This document shows, one piece after another, positions 10,443-25,700 of a stretch of 64,000 nt of DNA. Under the pieces are notes generated by a model. The model ran no database searches. It was not told the DNA's origin and worked only from the letters and a program-made list of their open reading frames with translations. The stretch covers positions 25,379,673 to 25,443,672 of the forward strand of contig OX031070.1 of NCBI GenBank assembly GCA_943736015.1, written 5' to 3'. The translations under genes and the position numbers were made by a program. The stretch comes from Tridacna crocea (Eukaryota > Mollusca > Bivalvia > Cardiida > Cardiidae). Each line of letters starts with the position of its first letter. Positions within the stretch are counted from its first letter, which is position 1.

Positions 10443-13400
10443 GGTTACAATTATGACTATTGATTTGAAGTCAATAAGACTAAGTTACAAACAACCCTCC
10501 ACAAGGAATTCTTTTGCCGACATGTTTCTAAAAGTGAATTGTAGGAGCTTTTAAGAAGTTTCAAGTCAACAAAGTGTCTCTCAACTTGAGATTATGCTCC
10601 TGTCTTAATGATTTCATAAGGTATTTGCAACAAACTTATATCACATTTTCAGACCAGAGAATAAAGTCATTGCACATAAAGAGAACTGCAGACTGTTTTG
10701 TCCGATTTTTTAAATCTTTTTCATGTGCAGAAGCTGCAAGTATGTCACCTGTAGTAGTGAGTATTAATCCTCTACCAAACATTTAAAAAAATGAGTTAGA
10801 CCCCAAAATAAAAATATGTAATAATTTGTGCGGTTTTTAGAAGTTCCGGTATTTCATGAACACTTTTACATTCTTTAAACTCTGTTGACACTGATTTACG
10901 TCAATGGGAAGCTCTGTGTAGCACAAACAGGAAACCGGCTAAAATAAGGAATAATTTATGGTCAAAGGGAGAAAACTGGTATATACTTCATCGCTTTCTA
11001 CATGGCAGAGTTACGTCCCTTATATTTTTGTGGACAGCATAAAAGCAAAGACGAACAGCATCATTGCAGTTTATGAAGACGATCATTCTGTATCGAAAAA
11101 AATGTTCGTAGAGGTGTCATTATTTGTTGTAAAGGTTATGATAGAATTGTCAAAGGTACTGTTACTTCTGAAAATATCGTGACAGTTGACAAAAGAAAGA
11201 AAAACAAATTGCAGACGTGCTTACTCTCTTTGTAAATAGGCGATAGTTTCCCTTGTATTTCATCACATTTGTAAACATGGCGACCGCCAAAATTTTAACT
11301 TGGAATTAACAATTTGGTTATCAAAGTAAGAGCTCACACAGAAGCGAAATATAGTTGTTGGTTTTTTTTATATAAGAGAAATTATCACTTGATGAATGAA
11401 AACAACAAACAAGCTTTCTTCTATTGCATTTTAACCAACGACACGTTTTCGTTCAACTAGATTTTCGAGGTTATTGGGTAAATATCGTTAATACGTATTG
11501 TCGAATTCCAATCATTTCTTTGATCATTGACCGCAAGGAACAGGGGACAGAAAGTGAAAGCATACCCGAATCTTCCAAGCTAATAAATGTAGATAATAGC
11601 TACGTCTTTCCCTGATATTACTGATGTTGGTCACTATCTATCAATTTGAACATTTAACCCCTATGACAATATATTTAAAATAACGCAATATCATCCTGCC
11701 TCTGACTAAAATATAAAAGCAGACAAACGATAACTTCAAGAATCAGTACTTGTAGACTAAACTCGGGTGAACAAGTTTATGAACGTGCAGTCTGATCTGA
11801 AATCTGGGCCAATCACAACATTTTTCCAAAAGAAAATTCCCGTGAACAAACGATAGATTGGCTTTTTAAAATCTGCTTAAAAGCTTCATTTTACTTATTT
11901 AGCAGGATAAGGGTTAACAGAGTGTCCAGGTTTTCCAATTGACCTAATAGATATAAATTCACCTCGCAAAGGTTCTTAAAATAATGAATAGTGACAGTTT
12001 TGTAACTGTTGGGAAAAAAAAGACTATCTTCGGGGAGGGGGGGTGGCGGGACCCAATTTAGGGGGGAGAGTACTCTTCATAACTTATGGATAAACAGATT
12101 GTACGAGTTTTTCCCCTTGACCATAAGATCACAATGGAATTTGGCTGTTTCCAGACTCAAGACCGATCTACAATGATAATAAGGAGCATGACTTTCTATC
12201 GCTTTCTTTATTCAAGTACAATTTTGATCTATCAAAACGTCTTTTTCATAGATCTATTAGCCTCTACTGTTTATACAGATCGATTGAAAATTAGATTTTC
12301 TTATTTCATGTTGTTGGCTGGTTAGGACAGGAGGCCGACCTTCAATTTGGAGGGTAGATCTATTGTAATTTTTGAGGCGTTTGTTTTACGCTCTAGCCCT
12401 AAGTGGAGAAACAATTAGTAGTGCGTTATGTTTACCCATTGTTTTGAAGGTGGAAAGGGAATGGATCTAATAAACAATCCCCAGATGTTTACCCTGTCTC
12501 AAATGGGATTCGGGGGACCTATACCTCCGAAAAAATAATTTAATTACAATAATTCTGACGCATTTTGAGACCACGTGTGCCACTGAAACTCAAATAAATA
12601 GACTAATTCTTTCTTCAATTAAAACTTGCCGGCTTACTCAGATCTAGATCTGCTGTAAGCGGTAGAAATAGTGGTCCAGCCATGGCTGGACTGCCGACGC
12701 CAGCTTTGAATGAAAAAAAAAATGTCTGAATTTTGGTGGAAATGGGGGGGGGGGGGGCGCGGTGGCGCTGGTATTACTCCATACAGACATTAGTTTTGAC
12801 TGTGATTTACTCTTGCATATATAAAGAGATGCGCAGTTAGAAAGGGAAACAGACGGAAACTGGTCAATCGTAACCTGTAACCGGCTCTACATAGAAGTGC
12901 AAACAGACAAACGAACATCGGAAGGCATACAATATCACCGCAAAGAATACCATTAGGGTCATATATATATATAGTATGATGGTGATAGTCGCGTTTAAAT
13001 TGAACAAAATCATAGGCAATGGCCCTAATGGTATTCCGTAAAGAATCAATCTACACATCTTAAATCTTTTACAGAATTGATATCATTTCGTTGAACATTA
13101 TTGTTTCATCTATTTTAATGTTTAGTTGAACTATGATATTTAAGTAGATAGTATTTAGAGGGATATTAAATTGAAAAGATACGGATACACACAAACTATG
13201 TGGATCATGGTAGGTCAATGTTTTAGTCAGACAGGCAGGCAGGTAGGCAGACAGGCTGACAGATTTGACTATTTTTTTTAATTCAAATCTTGATTACTTT
13301 TTATCCTGTATAATGAATGATTAAAAGAGACAGAGAGAAAGATAGAGAAAAGATGGAAAGGCGTATGGCTGCTTTAATAACTCATCTTTAAAATCAGTTA

Positions 13401-13775
13401 AAAAGAATATTTGCTCTTGTAAAGCTAACACTCAAATCAGATATTCTGATCATTTTTCCATGGCAATGTTTGCATTTTGTGTATCCTATACATGTATATT
13501 GTTGTGATAGATGGGGGCCGCAAAAAGGCCCACAAAAAAGGTCTGCAGAATCAACAGATCTCCTCATAGGCAATAAAATCAAAATTAGGCTTCTGTACTT
13601 ATCAACTCTTTGCCCCTGCTCGTTCTATTTAGTAATTTTATGAGCACACATGAGATGACAGACTTATTTTCAGTCCGCAGTATCATTTCCAAAGACTGCC
13701 CGCTGATCCGCCTCTTGGGACTTTGATTAAAATGTTTTCGATAACCCGACTAGTAATCCTTGATAAATAAACAAA
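10443..13775. other. Intergenic, no gene recognised
   Basis: Contains homopolymer G runs (near 12025 and 12747), a (TA)n run near 12961, a GACAGGCAGGCAG microsatellite near 13230, and the presumed promoter and 5' UTR of GPN1 just before 13776. No conserved exon was seen. Confidence 0.45.
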
Positions 13776-16700
13776 ATGGAAGCGAAAGTAGACGACACGC
13801 AACATGTGAGAGAAATAAACAAAGATTCGTGTCTTCAAACAGATGAAATGGGTGATGGAGCTACTGCCGAAATCGAAGAATCAAATAAGCCGATATGCCT
13901 TGTGATATTAGGAATGGCAGGGTCGGGTAAAACCACACTTGTTCATGTGAGTATTGTCATGAGAATAAAACATTTATAATGTAATAGTAACCGGATACTA
14001 CTGAAATTCCGGATATTGAACCTGTGTTTCTATCTCTTGACCCCCTTCTCCTACTCCAGTAGCTCTTCAAATCGACCCATGATAAATGTAACATTTTTGT
14101 ATGAGATTGCAAGTGCTTTAGTGTATATTCAATCTTTTTATTTTATTATTATCTATAGTATATTTTTTCCTACCTTCAGTCTGAAGGTGTCTGTTCTGAT
14201 GCTATTTTTGTTATTGGTTTTCGCATTCACCTACAGACCAACATTCATTAAAATTATCTGGAACAAATACAATTTCATCCGCATCTTTTTAAACTGCTCT
14301 AAGCGACAAAATTTCCGATGACAACTAATAAAATGGGCATGGATCATTAGATAAATGGTTAATCTTTACCATCACACAAACTGTGCTGTGAAATACCAAT
14401 TAAGTCAATAGAAATTTACCTTTTTTCCCAACATTAATAAATCCAGTGTAATTTGTAAACAACTACCACGGCGACTTTCGTTAAACAGGCATGCACACTC
14501 AACGGAATTTGAATTTTTAACAGTCTGGTTCCCTAACCCTAACAAGCATTTTCGCTCAAGGTTCCTTTGTCAACAGCGAAATTTGCAACTAAACCGTCCT
14601 GTAGCGTGTCAGAGATAATGTCATTTTTGCCGAGACATGCGCATTGATGATATCACCGTATTTTGATCTCTGGTGATGTAGGTCAGCGTTTATTTACGTT
14701 GAAAAGTACAGATTTCCACGAAGGTAAGATTTAGATATTAACTAACATCAGTTTTTTTGTAAAGATTAATCATTTATCAATCAATCGATGCCCAATTTAT
14801 TAGTTGTAAGGAAATTTGGTCGCATAAAGCCGTTCGAAAAGATGCGGGTAAAATCGTATTTGTTCCAGTTTCTTTTATGAACATTGGTCTGAAGGAGAAT
14901 GTGAAGACCAGTCACAAAAATAGCATCGGAGCAGACACCTTCAGACTGAAGGTAATTTTTTCCTACATTTGGTGACTGTTTATATTTTACCAGGTAAGGA
15001 AGAAAAGAGGTTTATGGCACCACCCATTGAAATTGATGTACTTTCTTGCAGTTTTTATTGTGATATTGAAATGTGCATAAGAGGTAGATATAGTCTGATC
15101 AGAGAAAACAAGAAATAAATGCATGATGAGATACTAGAATAAGAATATTGCAACACTTTAGTTGCTCACTATGAAGATAACTCTTTACCACACGATCCTG
15201 ACTTTTAATGACCCAGATAAAGAAGCCTATAGAAAATATTGTGGGAAATGGAGAAAATGCTGGTAACCAGCAATATTTTCTACCCTATCAAAGTCAGCAA
15301 TCGTCATATTACCAAGATACAGATGCTTTGAATTTGGTTCAGTCAAAAAAAATGTTGTTTGGTAAAGAGTTAGAAAAGTTGGTAAAGAAAAACAACCTCT
15401 TTGACAATTGCCTTGGGTTTGAACATTTTACTTGATTTTCTGTTCTGGGGTTTTCTACAGCTTGTAGTTTTAATTCTCTTTAGTCCAGATTTGTTTCAAT
15501 TCATAAGGAAAGAAAGGTACCATGGAAATACTTTTGTTTCAGAGGCTGGTATCACAGTTACACACCCAGAAAACACCTCCCTATGTTATCAACTTAGATC
15601 CAGCAGTGTATGAAGTCCCTTTTCCAGCTAATATTGGTAACTAGATTATCACTCGGAGTAAATGCAACACACAATTTCACTTTATAACTCGAGTGCGAGC
15701 AATTACCGTTTAACGCTTTACCGCATAATGCCAACTTTTAATGACCTTTGGATAGAGGCATTTTGGAAACATTTTGGGAAAAGGAGAAAATGTTGGTAAC
15801 CAGCACTTTCTCCTTTTCCTTCTGTTTTCTACCCTATCAAAGAAAATCTGCACCTTTTGACCTACATAAAAATTGTTGTTTGCAAATGCTTTCAATTTTG
15901 TCAAGGCTAAATTTTTGTCATCTGGAATAGAGTCGGAACTTACTCTTGTCCAGAATATCTGAACCTAAGTGGACAGACAAAACCAAAGATCAAAAGTCTG
16001 CAAAAAAAGTGAACTTGATCTAAACTGACCACAAAGGCAAATAAACTTATGAAAGGTTCTTTATGTCTATATTGGAATGAAGTAATCATTAAAAGATTGT
16101 TATTTGCCAAAGAAAGGATGATATTTCATCAGTTCATCACATAAACCTTTGTTTTGGGCACAAAATGTGTTAGTGAGACAGATAAACGCACAGTAAGAAA
16201 TTATGATCAAGGAAAAGTTTCATTTTCATCTCAAAGTTTTCAAAATGTTTTTCAATTTTTGCCAAGAAAGTAACTGCAGCTGAGCAGTGGGACCCAGATG
16301 TGGTGCTCTTGTTTCTCTACTTAGTTCAGGAAAAGAGTATTCTTCTTTAGATATTTCTGCTTTGTGTTATTTGAAGGGGGTATTTAATTGCTTTAATTCT
16401 TGATGAAGAATGCTTTTAAAAACATTTTTGGAAAAAGAGGAAAACAGCATTTTAACTTTATACCAAACAACAAAATTTTAGACTGGTCTAAAGGCGCATG
16501 CAGACGACAAACATGACTCAAAAATTGAAATTTGTTTCCAGAAAGGTAGAAAACATTGTGGGAAAAGGAGGAAATGCATTCTCCTTTTCCCACAATGTTT
16601 CCAAAAGTCTTCTTTCTAAGGGTCATTAAAAGGCATGATTGTTTGGTAATGGGTTAAGGGCAAACTTTAGTTTGTGAGACACTTTTCATTTGACATCTGT

Positions 16701-19700
16701 ACATTCTTTCAAATTTGACAGGTCTAAAGTTTCATTGTGTGGTATTGAGTTAAAAACTTTAGTCTGAACTGGAAGAATTTGCACATGACAAAGTTAATGC
16801 AGCTAAAATAACATAAATAATGTCTGAGAAAGGACAGAAAACTTTATTTTGGAATTCAACAAAATTCTGTTTACCAGCATTGTCTCCTTTTCCCAGTGAG
16901 TTTTCTAAAGCTTTCTTCTGTACTTTGTTAAAAGACTGGAATTTTGGTTACCCTTTACCACACAACCTAGAGTTTCGATTATCCCATATATTGGAAAAGG
17001 GGAAAAAATGGTAATGTTCTCCCACCATGTTTGCTACCCTTTCAAAGACAGAGGTCATAATTTGTGTCCCACATTTGATTTGGCATCTGCAAAACCTTGT
17101 TAACCCATTACCACACAATTCCTACTTTTGACGCCCCTGAGAAAGAAGCCTTTTGAAAACACTGTAGGAAAAGGAGAAAATGCTGGTAACCAGCATTTTC
17201 TCCTTTTCCCATAGTGTTTCCTACCCTTTCCAGAACAAATTTCAGTTTTTCAGTCACCTTTATTATTTTCGTCTGCAAATGCTTCTAATTTGAACCAGTC
17301 TAAAATTTTGATGTTTGGTAATTACTTAATTTGGACCAATGTAATTTTTTTTTTGTGTATAGAGTTTAACGCTTTACCTAGCCACAATTTATAAACTGGT
17401 CCAAATTGAAAGCATTAATTTGCAGACAACAAAATAAATATGACTGGGGAATCAAAATTTGATTTGGGAAGGTTAGAAAAGATTGTGGGAAAAGGAGAAA
17501 ATGCTGGTTACCAGCATTTTCTCCTTTTCCCATAATGTTTTCGAAAGGCTTCTACCTCAAGGTCGTCAAAAGTCGTTATTGTGTGGTAAAGGGTTAAACT
17601 TAGCATGTACAGAAATAACTTGGACACCATTGTGTATATAACTGTTTCTTTTGTAATGATATATGTCTAAACATTTTTTTCTTGACATGAATTCTTTCAG
17701 ATATCAGAGACACTGTAAATTACAAAGAAGTTATGAAACAGTATCCTTTTTTTTGTATGTGTGGGATTGAAACCTTGATAAATGGTCCAAAACTGATTAC
17801 CACACAAGAAAATCCTAGATCGGCCCAAGTTAACCCATTACCACACAATCCCTACTTTTGATGACCCTGAGAAAGAAGCCTATAGAAAACTGTGGGAAAA
17901 GGAGAAAATGATGGTAACCAGCATTTTCTCCTTTTTCTGCAATGTTTTCTACCCTTCACAAAACAAATTTTGTCATTTGGTAATGAGTTCAGCTGTCTTC
18001 CTCTTGTCATGAAAAAGTAGGATTATCACCGTGGCCAAACACCTGCCCCTGCTTTCTGCAGTTTCTACTACCAGTTCAGTATTCTTAGTTATCAAGCCGA
18101 TGACTGTTAAAAGATCATCTTACATAATCACCTTTGAAACAGTTGTTAGTGGTAAGAGAGAAATGAGTTCTGTAGTAATGACTGTCATCCATTCTCTGAG
18201 AGAATTAGATGAGGTAGGGGTTTGAACCAGCTATGGCCTTATTTTCGGTCCAGTACCTGAACAACTGAGCTACTTGGCTTGGTTATTTTTAACCCTTTAC
18301 CAAACAATCCCTGGTTTTTACAACCCTAAGATGGAAGCCTTTTGAAAACCTTGTGGGAAAAGAAGAAAATGCTGGTAACCAGCATTTTCTCCTTTTCCCA
18401 CAATGTTTTCTACCCTGCTGGAAACAAATTTCAAATTTTGAGTTACTCTGAATTTGTTGTCTGCATATGCTTTCAATTTGGACCAGTCTAAAATTTTGTT
18501 GTTTGGTAAAGGGTTAATGTGAAAAAGGAAAATAAAAAGGTAAAATATAGCAGACTTTTTTCTTAACTTTGAACCAGGTATAATTTAGGCCCAAATGGGG
18601 GTATAGTGACTTCCTTAAACCTGTTTGCAACTCGCTTTGATCAGGTGATGCAGTTTGTAGAGAAAAAGAAGAAATCAGAGTGCAAGTACGTATGTATATT
18701 TTGATATGATCTATGAAATCTTTACCCATAAAGTACCTTTCACAACTAATATTTCCCTGGTGGCCAATGTAGATGGAGATCATACTGCACAGCTGTGCAG
18801 TCTTATCTTTCATCTAAACGGTTCACGTACTGAGACATTCTGGACAAAAGCAACTTTTAAGGTGCAACTACCTAGGTATTGTCTTTAACTCTCTACCAAA
18901 CAACAAAATTTTACGGACTGATCCAAATTCAAAGCATTTGCAGACGACAAAATGAATTTTAGTAAAGAACTGAAATTTGTTTTAGGAAGGGAAGAAAATA
19001 CTGTAAGAAAAGGAGAAAATGATGATTACAAGCATTTTCTCCTTTTCCCACAATGTTTCCAGGGCGTTTTTCACGGGGGCATTAAAAGTCGGGATTGTGT
19101 GGTAAAGGGTAAATAGACTGGAAATATCTGGTAGGTTTATTTGGCCTTCTAAGCAATAACCTTTTACCACACAATCCAATGTTTTTACGACCTTGTGATA
19201 CCAACCTCAGAAATAAATCAAAAGCATTTTCTCCTTTTACTAAAATTTTATCCTTTCTTATGCAAATCCTATTGTTGGCAGAATATATAAATTGTGGTCT
19301 GGAGGTGCTTTCAATTTGGACCAGTCTAAAGTTTGCTGTCTGATAAGGATTCTGCAGTTCCATATTTTTACAAGATACATGTACTGAGACTAAAACTGTC
19401 TGCAAATGGTTTAGGTTTCTTCACTGGAAATGTCTATTGCATTTATTTGGAATTCTTTATTATAACTCTAGTAAAGATTGGATCATTTGAAATACATCGG
19501 AAATACTGTAAAAGACAACTTCCCCCACAAACATTTATGTGGCAGACCTTTTTAAAAAGATCCATGTAAAATGTTGATATTCATTTTGAAAAAAGACTGA
19601 ACACTTGCGACATAAAAATACACTGTGGCGAAAAAAGTTGCTCAGCAGTTCCTCCACTTAACCCATTACCACACAATCCTTACTTTTGATGACCCTAAGA

Positions 19701-22700
19701 AAGAAGCCTTTAGAAAACATTCTAGGAAAAGGAGAAAATGCTGGTAACCAGCATTTTCTCCTTTTCCCACAATGTTTTTTAACCTTCACAAAACAAATTC
19801 TGTGTCACTTTTATTTTGTCATCTGCAAATGCTTTTGATTTGGACAAACCTGAAATTTTGTCATCTGGTAAGGAGTTTACAACGATTTTGAAAGCACACT
19901 GCTGCAATACAGAAAATGTTCTCCGACTGGATAATGTATATTACAAGTCTATATCTCAAATCTTAATCTTTCAGATACATTGTTATTGATACACCCGGGC
20001 AGATAGAAGTTTTTACATGGTCAGCATCAGGATCCATCATAACAGAGGCTTTAGTAAGTTATGATTGTTTACAATAATTATTATGAATATTGATTGAATT
20101 TGCGTTTATTTATCGTTGCCACTGGTTTCCCATATGGGCAACACCCCCTGAAGGCTGTTAGTATTGTTACGGGGGATAGTACAGATTCAGGACAAAACCA
20201 ATCTTAAGTTTCGCCTGGTTCTTTAAAGTGCTCAGAGTATAGCACCGTCACACAAGACGTCGGTTTAAAGTGTCATCAGAAAGACTATCGGTAATTTTAG
20301 ATGGCCAGCTGAGGGAATGGAACCACACTCACATGATCACAAGTCCTACGCTCTACCAACTGAGCTGTGCCGGCTGGTCATTATGAATATTATTAGAGTC
20401 TCTTCCCTTTACATTATGTTGTTGGTATTGAATGCCTGCTTCAACTTTATGTTACATTGCAGTCGCTGGTGCTCCTGTCACTGCTTTTCCTGAAATAACC
20501 CTTTACTACACAATGACAACTTTAAATGACCCTGAGGAAGAAGCCCTTTGAAAACATTGTGGGAAAAGGAGAAAATGCTGATAATCAGCATTTTCTCCTT
20601 TTCCTACAAAGTTTTCTACCCTATTTAAGTAAACTTGTGTCATTTGAGCTACTATGAAATTGTGGTTTGCAAATGCTTTCAATTTGGGTAGGTCTAAAGT
20701 TTTGTTGTGTGGGAAAGGGTTAATTCAGCACAACATTCTTCCGAAGCCACATACTAGTAAACATTGCTAAAACTTTATCCAGTAGTGAGAGAGAAATAAA
20801 TCCTGTAATCAATCTAAAGAAAGCATTTGGCTCATCTAAGAATTTAAGCGGCAGTCGCTAGGTTGCAAGTCATGCATGTTACAAACTGAGCAATGGGGTG
20901 GCTGAGTGCAACACTATCCTAAGTGCCTATAAAAGTATAGGCACTTAGGATAGTGTTGCACTCACCCATTGAATTATATTATGGGGTTTGGGCAATTTTG
21001 AATTACCAAGTTATAGAACTTACAATAGTTGGTGAAAATAGACCCAGAAAAAATGTTATAATACTAGTATCCTTGCCTTTTCTAAATTCCAGACCTCTGA
21101 TTTTTTTTCAAACAAGAATGCAAGAGATGACGATTTCATTTTATGTTCCAGGCATCTGCGTTTCCAACAGTTGTTGTGTATGTGATGGATACATCCAGAA
21201 GTGTCAGTCCAGTAACCTTTATGTCCAACATGACCTATGCTTGCAGTATACTCTACAAATATAAACTTCCCTTCATAATAGCTATGAACAAAGTAAGCTA
21301 TTGTTTACCTGTAGACTATAAATAAGTAGACATTTGGTTGACTAATGTTCTTCAGTCTTGACACAGCTGTAACCCCTCAACTGTTTACCCGATAATTCCA
21401 AGTTTTAACAACCCTGAGAATAAGGCCTTTCAAAAAGGCTGTGGGCAAAGGAGAAAATTCTTGTTACCAGTATGTTCTCCTTTTCATGTGATTATCTACT
21501 TTGTACGAATTTAATTTGTTGATTGCAAAATCTTTTAATTTGGATTAATGAAAGATTATTCTGTTGGCCAAGAGTAAACATCACTTAGAAAAGAGGCTTT
21601 TAAAATCATTGCAGGAAAAGGTAGCTAAAGTAGAAATTCCTGTAAGGAACAATACGAATCCATAGGGTCAAATGACAACCTTTAACCTTGTACAAGGCAA
21701 ACCAGTGTTTTAACAACTTAGAGGAAGAAAGTATTGGAAACACTTTTTGAAAAGAAGAAAAGAGAGAAAATGGTATAAAATAGCATTTTCTCCTACTCTA
21801 TTTCCTAACAATGTTTCATACAGATTCTATCATCTGAAGCACATTTAATTTGTCGTCTACAAATACTTTCAATTTTGTGAAGTCTAAAACCTAATGGGAT
21901 GGTAAAGCTAGCTCTGACTGCTGTGATATGACTTACGGTGTTAAAAATTGTGATAAAGTCTCACTTCATCAATCAATTGAGGGAAAGAATTAACCCATTA
22001 CCACACAATTCCTACTTTTGACGACCCCGAGAAAGAAACCTTTAGAAAACATTGCGGGAAAAGGAGAAAATGCTGTTAACCAGCATTTTCTCCTTTTCCC
22101 ACAATGTTTTCTACCCTTCTTAAAACAAATTTCAAATTTTCAGTCACTTTTATTTTGTCGTCTGCAAATGCTTTCGATTTGACAAACCTAAAATATTGTC
22201 GTTTGGTAATGAGTTGAATGATACCATTCATAATGTTTTGCAGATTGATATTGTGAGTCATAAGTTTGCTGTGGAATGGATGACAGATTTTGAAACATTT
22301 GAAAATGCTTTAGAACATGAGACCTCATATACTTCCAACCTCACACGCTCAATGAGCTTGGTCCTGGATCAATTTTATGCTACAATAAAGGTGAGGACAA
22401 CTTCTGTTTCTATCTTTATTTGTAAGGTATGACTTTTAAAATGATAAAAAAAACAGTTTGGGTTGTTTTCAGCATCACCACTAAAGGTCTACCCTTTACC
22501 AATCAATCTCGGGTTCTGATTACCCAGATGGAAAATGCTTTTAAAAACATTGTGAGAAAATAAGAAAGTGCTTGTACCCAGCATTTATTGTTATTCCAAG
22601 AATTTTTTTTACCCTCTCAAAAGCAAACCCATCTTGTCAGCTATGTTTGATTTGCCAACTGTATTATTACTATAAAGTTTGACTGTTAGTCTAAACTTTG

Positions 22701-25700
22701 TCATCTAGTAAAGAGTCAACCTCTGCTACTCAATATGGCCTGCCAGAAGGGAAAAGGGACATTCTGATATTTGGCTAAAGTATCGTCTTGGATCAGCCTA
22801 CGCAGTCTGCATAGGCTTATCCAAACAACGACACTATCTGTTAAGTAATTTATTGTTTTGCTTACGTCTACTGTGGGACAAAATCTAATGAAGTCGTAAA
22901 GTGCCGTCTTGGATTAGCCTTCGCAGACTGCACAGACTGGTTCGAGATGACACTTTTCACTTGTTGCAGGCCATATATATCGGACACTTTGTGTAAATAA
23001 CCTATTTCAAAAAGGAAAGACAGCAGCACCAAAGCAAACTCATCCGTAATACTTGAGTAAAGAATCCTGACAATTGAAACACCAACACCCAGATAATATA
23101 CAACTTTTTAGTTCGTACGTACTCCTTACCACAAAGCATTTCAGACTGGTCCAAATTGTAGGTATTTGCAGACAACAAATCCAAAGTAGCTCAAAATTAA
23201 TGATGTTTTCTGTCTTTGATCGGGTAGAAAACAGCTTGGAAAAAGGAGGAACTGCTTCTGACTGGCATACACTCTTACTTGAAAACCATTTTCTTCTTTG
23301 TCATGATTTTTCCTTATGTATCTTTTAGGGTTCAAGTCAAATATATGTGTCATCTTTTCAAACATTGCTAATATTTATATCAAGCACTTTGGTTAAGAAC
23401 CATTTTTCCCTTACTCTCAGAATGTTGGAGTATCAGCTGTAACTGGCACAGGCCTAGACAAGTTTCTTTCCCTTGTTGATGAAGCAGCCCAGGAATATGA
23501 AAAGTAAGTACAACATAATCTTTGATAATCTAGGTTAAAGAAGGACAGCACAGAGATAAGTCGAAATTATTTGTGCATTGAGATTATGAAACAATTTAAC
23601 CCATATCTAAAAGACCCATTTTTTTCCACCATCCCTCTTCCCCCCCCCCCCCCCCGTGAAATTGGGCATTTTTTTAACACACTTTGCTGAAGAAGAAAAT
23701 TGCATCAGACGTTTGAAACGCATTTAACACCTTACTGAACAACAAATTTAGACTGGTCCAAATTGAAAGCATTTGCAGACAACAAAATAAATGTGACTGA
23801 AAAATTAAAATTTGCTATGGGAAGGATAGAAAACTTTGTAGGAAAAGTAGAAAATGCTGGTTAACAGCATTTTCTCCTTTTCCCAAATGTTTTCAAAAGA
23901 CTTCTACCTTAAGGTTGACAAAAGCCGTCATTGCATTGTAATTGGTTAAGTTGATGTCAAAAAAATGTCTTTCGTGTAGGCAAGTCTAAAAGTATAAAAA
24001 CCATTGAAGTGAATGGGGAAAAAGAGACATAATGATAAAGCAACAACACTAACATTCTGTGATGACCACATGATAAAAATTTAAAATGAAATTTAAACAG
24101 GATTAATGTTTTGACTGTTTTTACAGAGAATACAAGCGTATGCTTGAGGCCAAGAAAAAAGAATTACAAAAGAAAGAACAGAAAAGACAGAGAGATACAC
24201 TGACTGAAGTAATGGCCGATAGAGAAGAAGAGCTGATTCAGTCGCAAGGTTAGTTGGTTTGTAAGCCTGTGTCACACTGTCCAGTCTTTAACTCATTACC
24301 AAATGACAAAATTTTGGTCAAATTCAAAGCAATTGCTGACAACAAATTAAAGTAGCAAAAATGACACAATTTGGCTTTGATAGGGCAGATAACATTGTGG
24401 GAAAAGGAGAAAATGCTGGTTACCAGCATTTTCTCCTTTTCCCACAATGTTTTCAAAAAGCTTTTCCTTCAGGGTTGTAAGTCGGAATTGTGTGGTATAG
24501 AGTTAAACAACCTTGAAGGATGAGACTTTATGAAACATTTAGGGAAAAGGACTCAATGCTGGTGACCAGCATTTTCTCCTTTTCACACAATGTTTTCTAC
24601 CCTTTCACTTGAGCCACATGTGTTGTCAGTAAATGATTTCAACTTGGATGAGCCTAAATTTTGTTGTCTGATAAAGAATTAACCAAACAACAAAATTTTA
24701 GACTGGTCCAAATTGGAAGCATTAGCAGACAACAAAATAAATGTGACCAAAGAATTGAAATTTGTTTTAGGAAGGGAAGAACACATTGTGGGAAAGGGAG
24801 AAAATGCTGGTGACGATCGTTTTCTCCTTTTCCCACAATGTGTTCTAAAGGCTTCTTTTACAGGGGTGTTAAAAGTGGGGATTGTGTGGTAAAGGGTTAA
24901 TTAATGTAGAACTAAAACCCCCACATATAAATATTGTGGTCGCATTGTTGCTAGAGAGGTAGAATTAACTCTTTATCGTATGACAATTTTATGAACTGAT
25001 CAAATTTGAAAGCATTTGTAGACGAAAAAATGATTTTGACTAAAAAATTGAAATCTGGTTTGGGAAGGGTAAAAAAATGTTGTGAGAAATGGAGAAGATG
25101 CTGGTACCACAGCGTTTTTCGATAGGCTTCTTTCTGAGGTCCTTAAAAGTCTGGATTGTGTGGTAAAGAGTTAAGGTCACTTCTTGTGAAAGGTTTTATT
25201 TGTAATTTTATATTTGCAGGTGCTAGAATGAGCAAGATGGTACTAACTCCTGGACTTGGGGACGAGGACGAGGATAGCGAGGAAGATTTTAGACAAGAAG
25301 ATGCTATGGGTAAAAACATTTGTCAGTTTTTACAAAATTGTTTTATGCTGCTTTGAAATGTCCTCTACCAAACAATTCCTAGGTTTTACAACACTGAAAT
25401 AGAAGCCTTTTGAAAACATTGTGAGAAAAGGAGAAAATGCTGGTAACCAGCATTTGCTCCTTTTCCTGCAATGTTTTCTACCCTGCTGGAAACAAACTTA
25501 CAGTTTTTGAGTTGCGTTTATTTTGTCGTATGCAAGTGCTTTCAATTTGGACCAGTCTAATGGTTGTTGTTCGGTAAAGGGTTAACAAGAAGTGTGGAAT
25601 ATTACATGAATTTGTCAATGGAATTACTGATAGTAGGCATTTTTTCTTGTATCCCCCATATCTAACTTGATTTATAGATTTCTATAATGTTTAAAGCTTT

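Noticed and set aside
13776-13979. Stand-alone 67-residue P-loop protein
   Set aside because: The frame is GPN1 exon 1 read past its donor at 13947; the protein continues in exon 2 at 15543.
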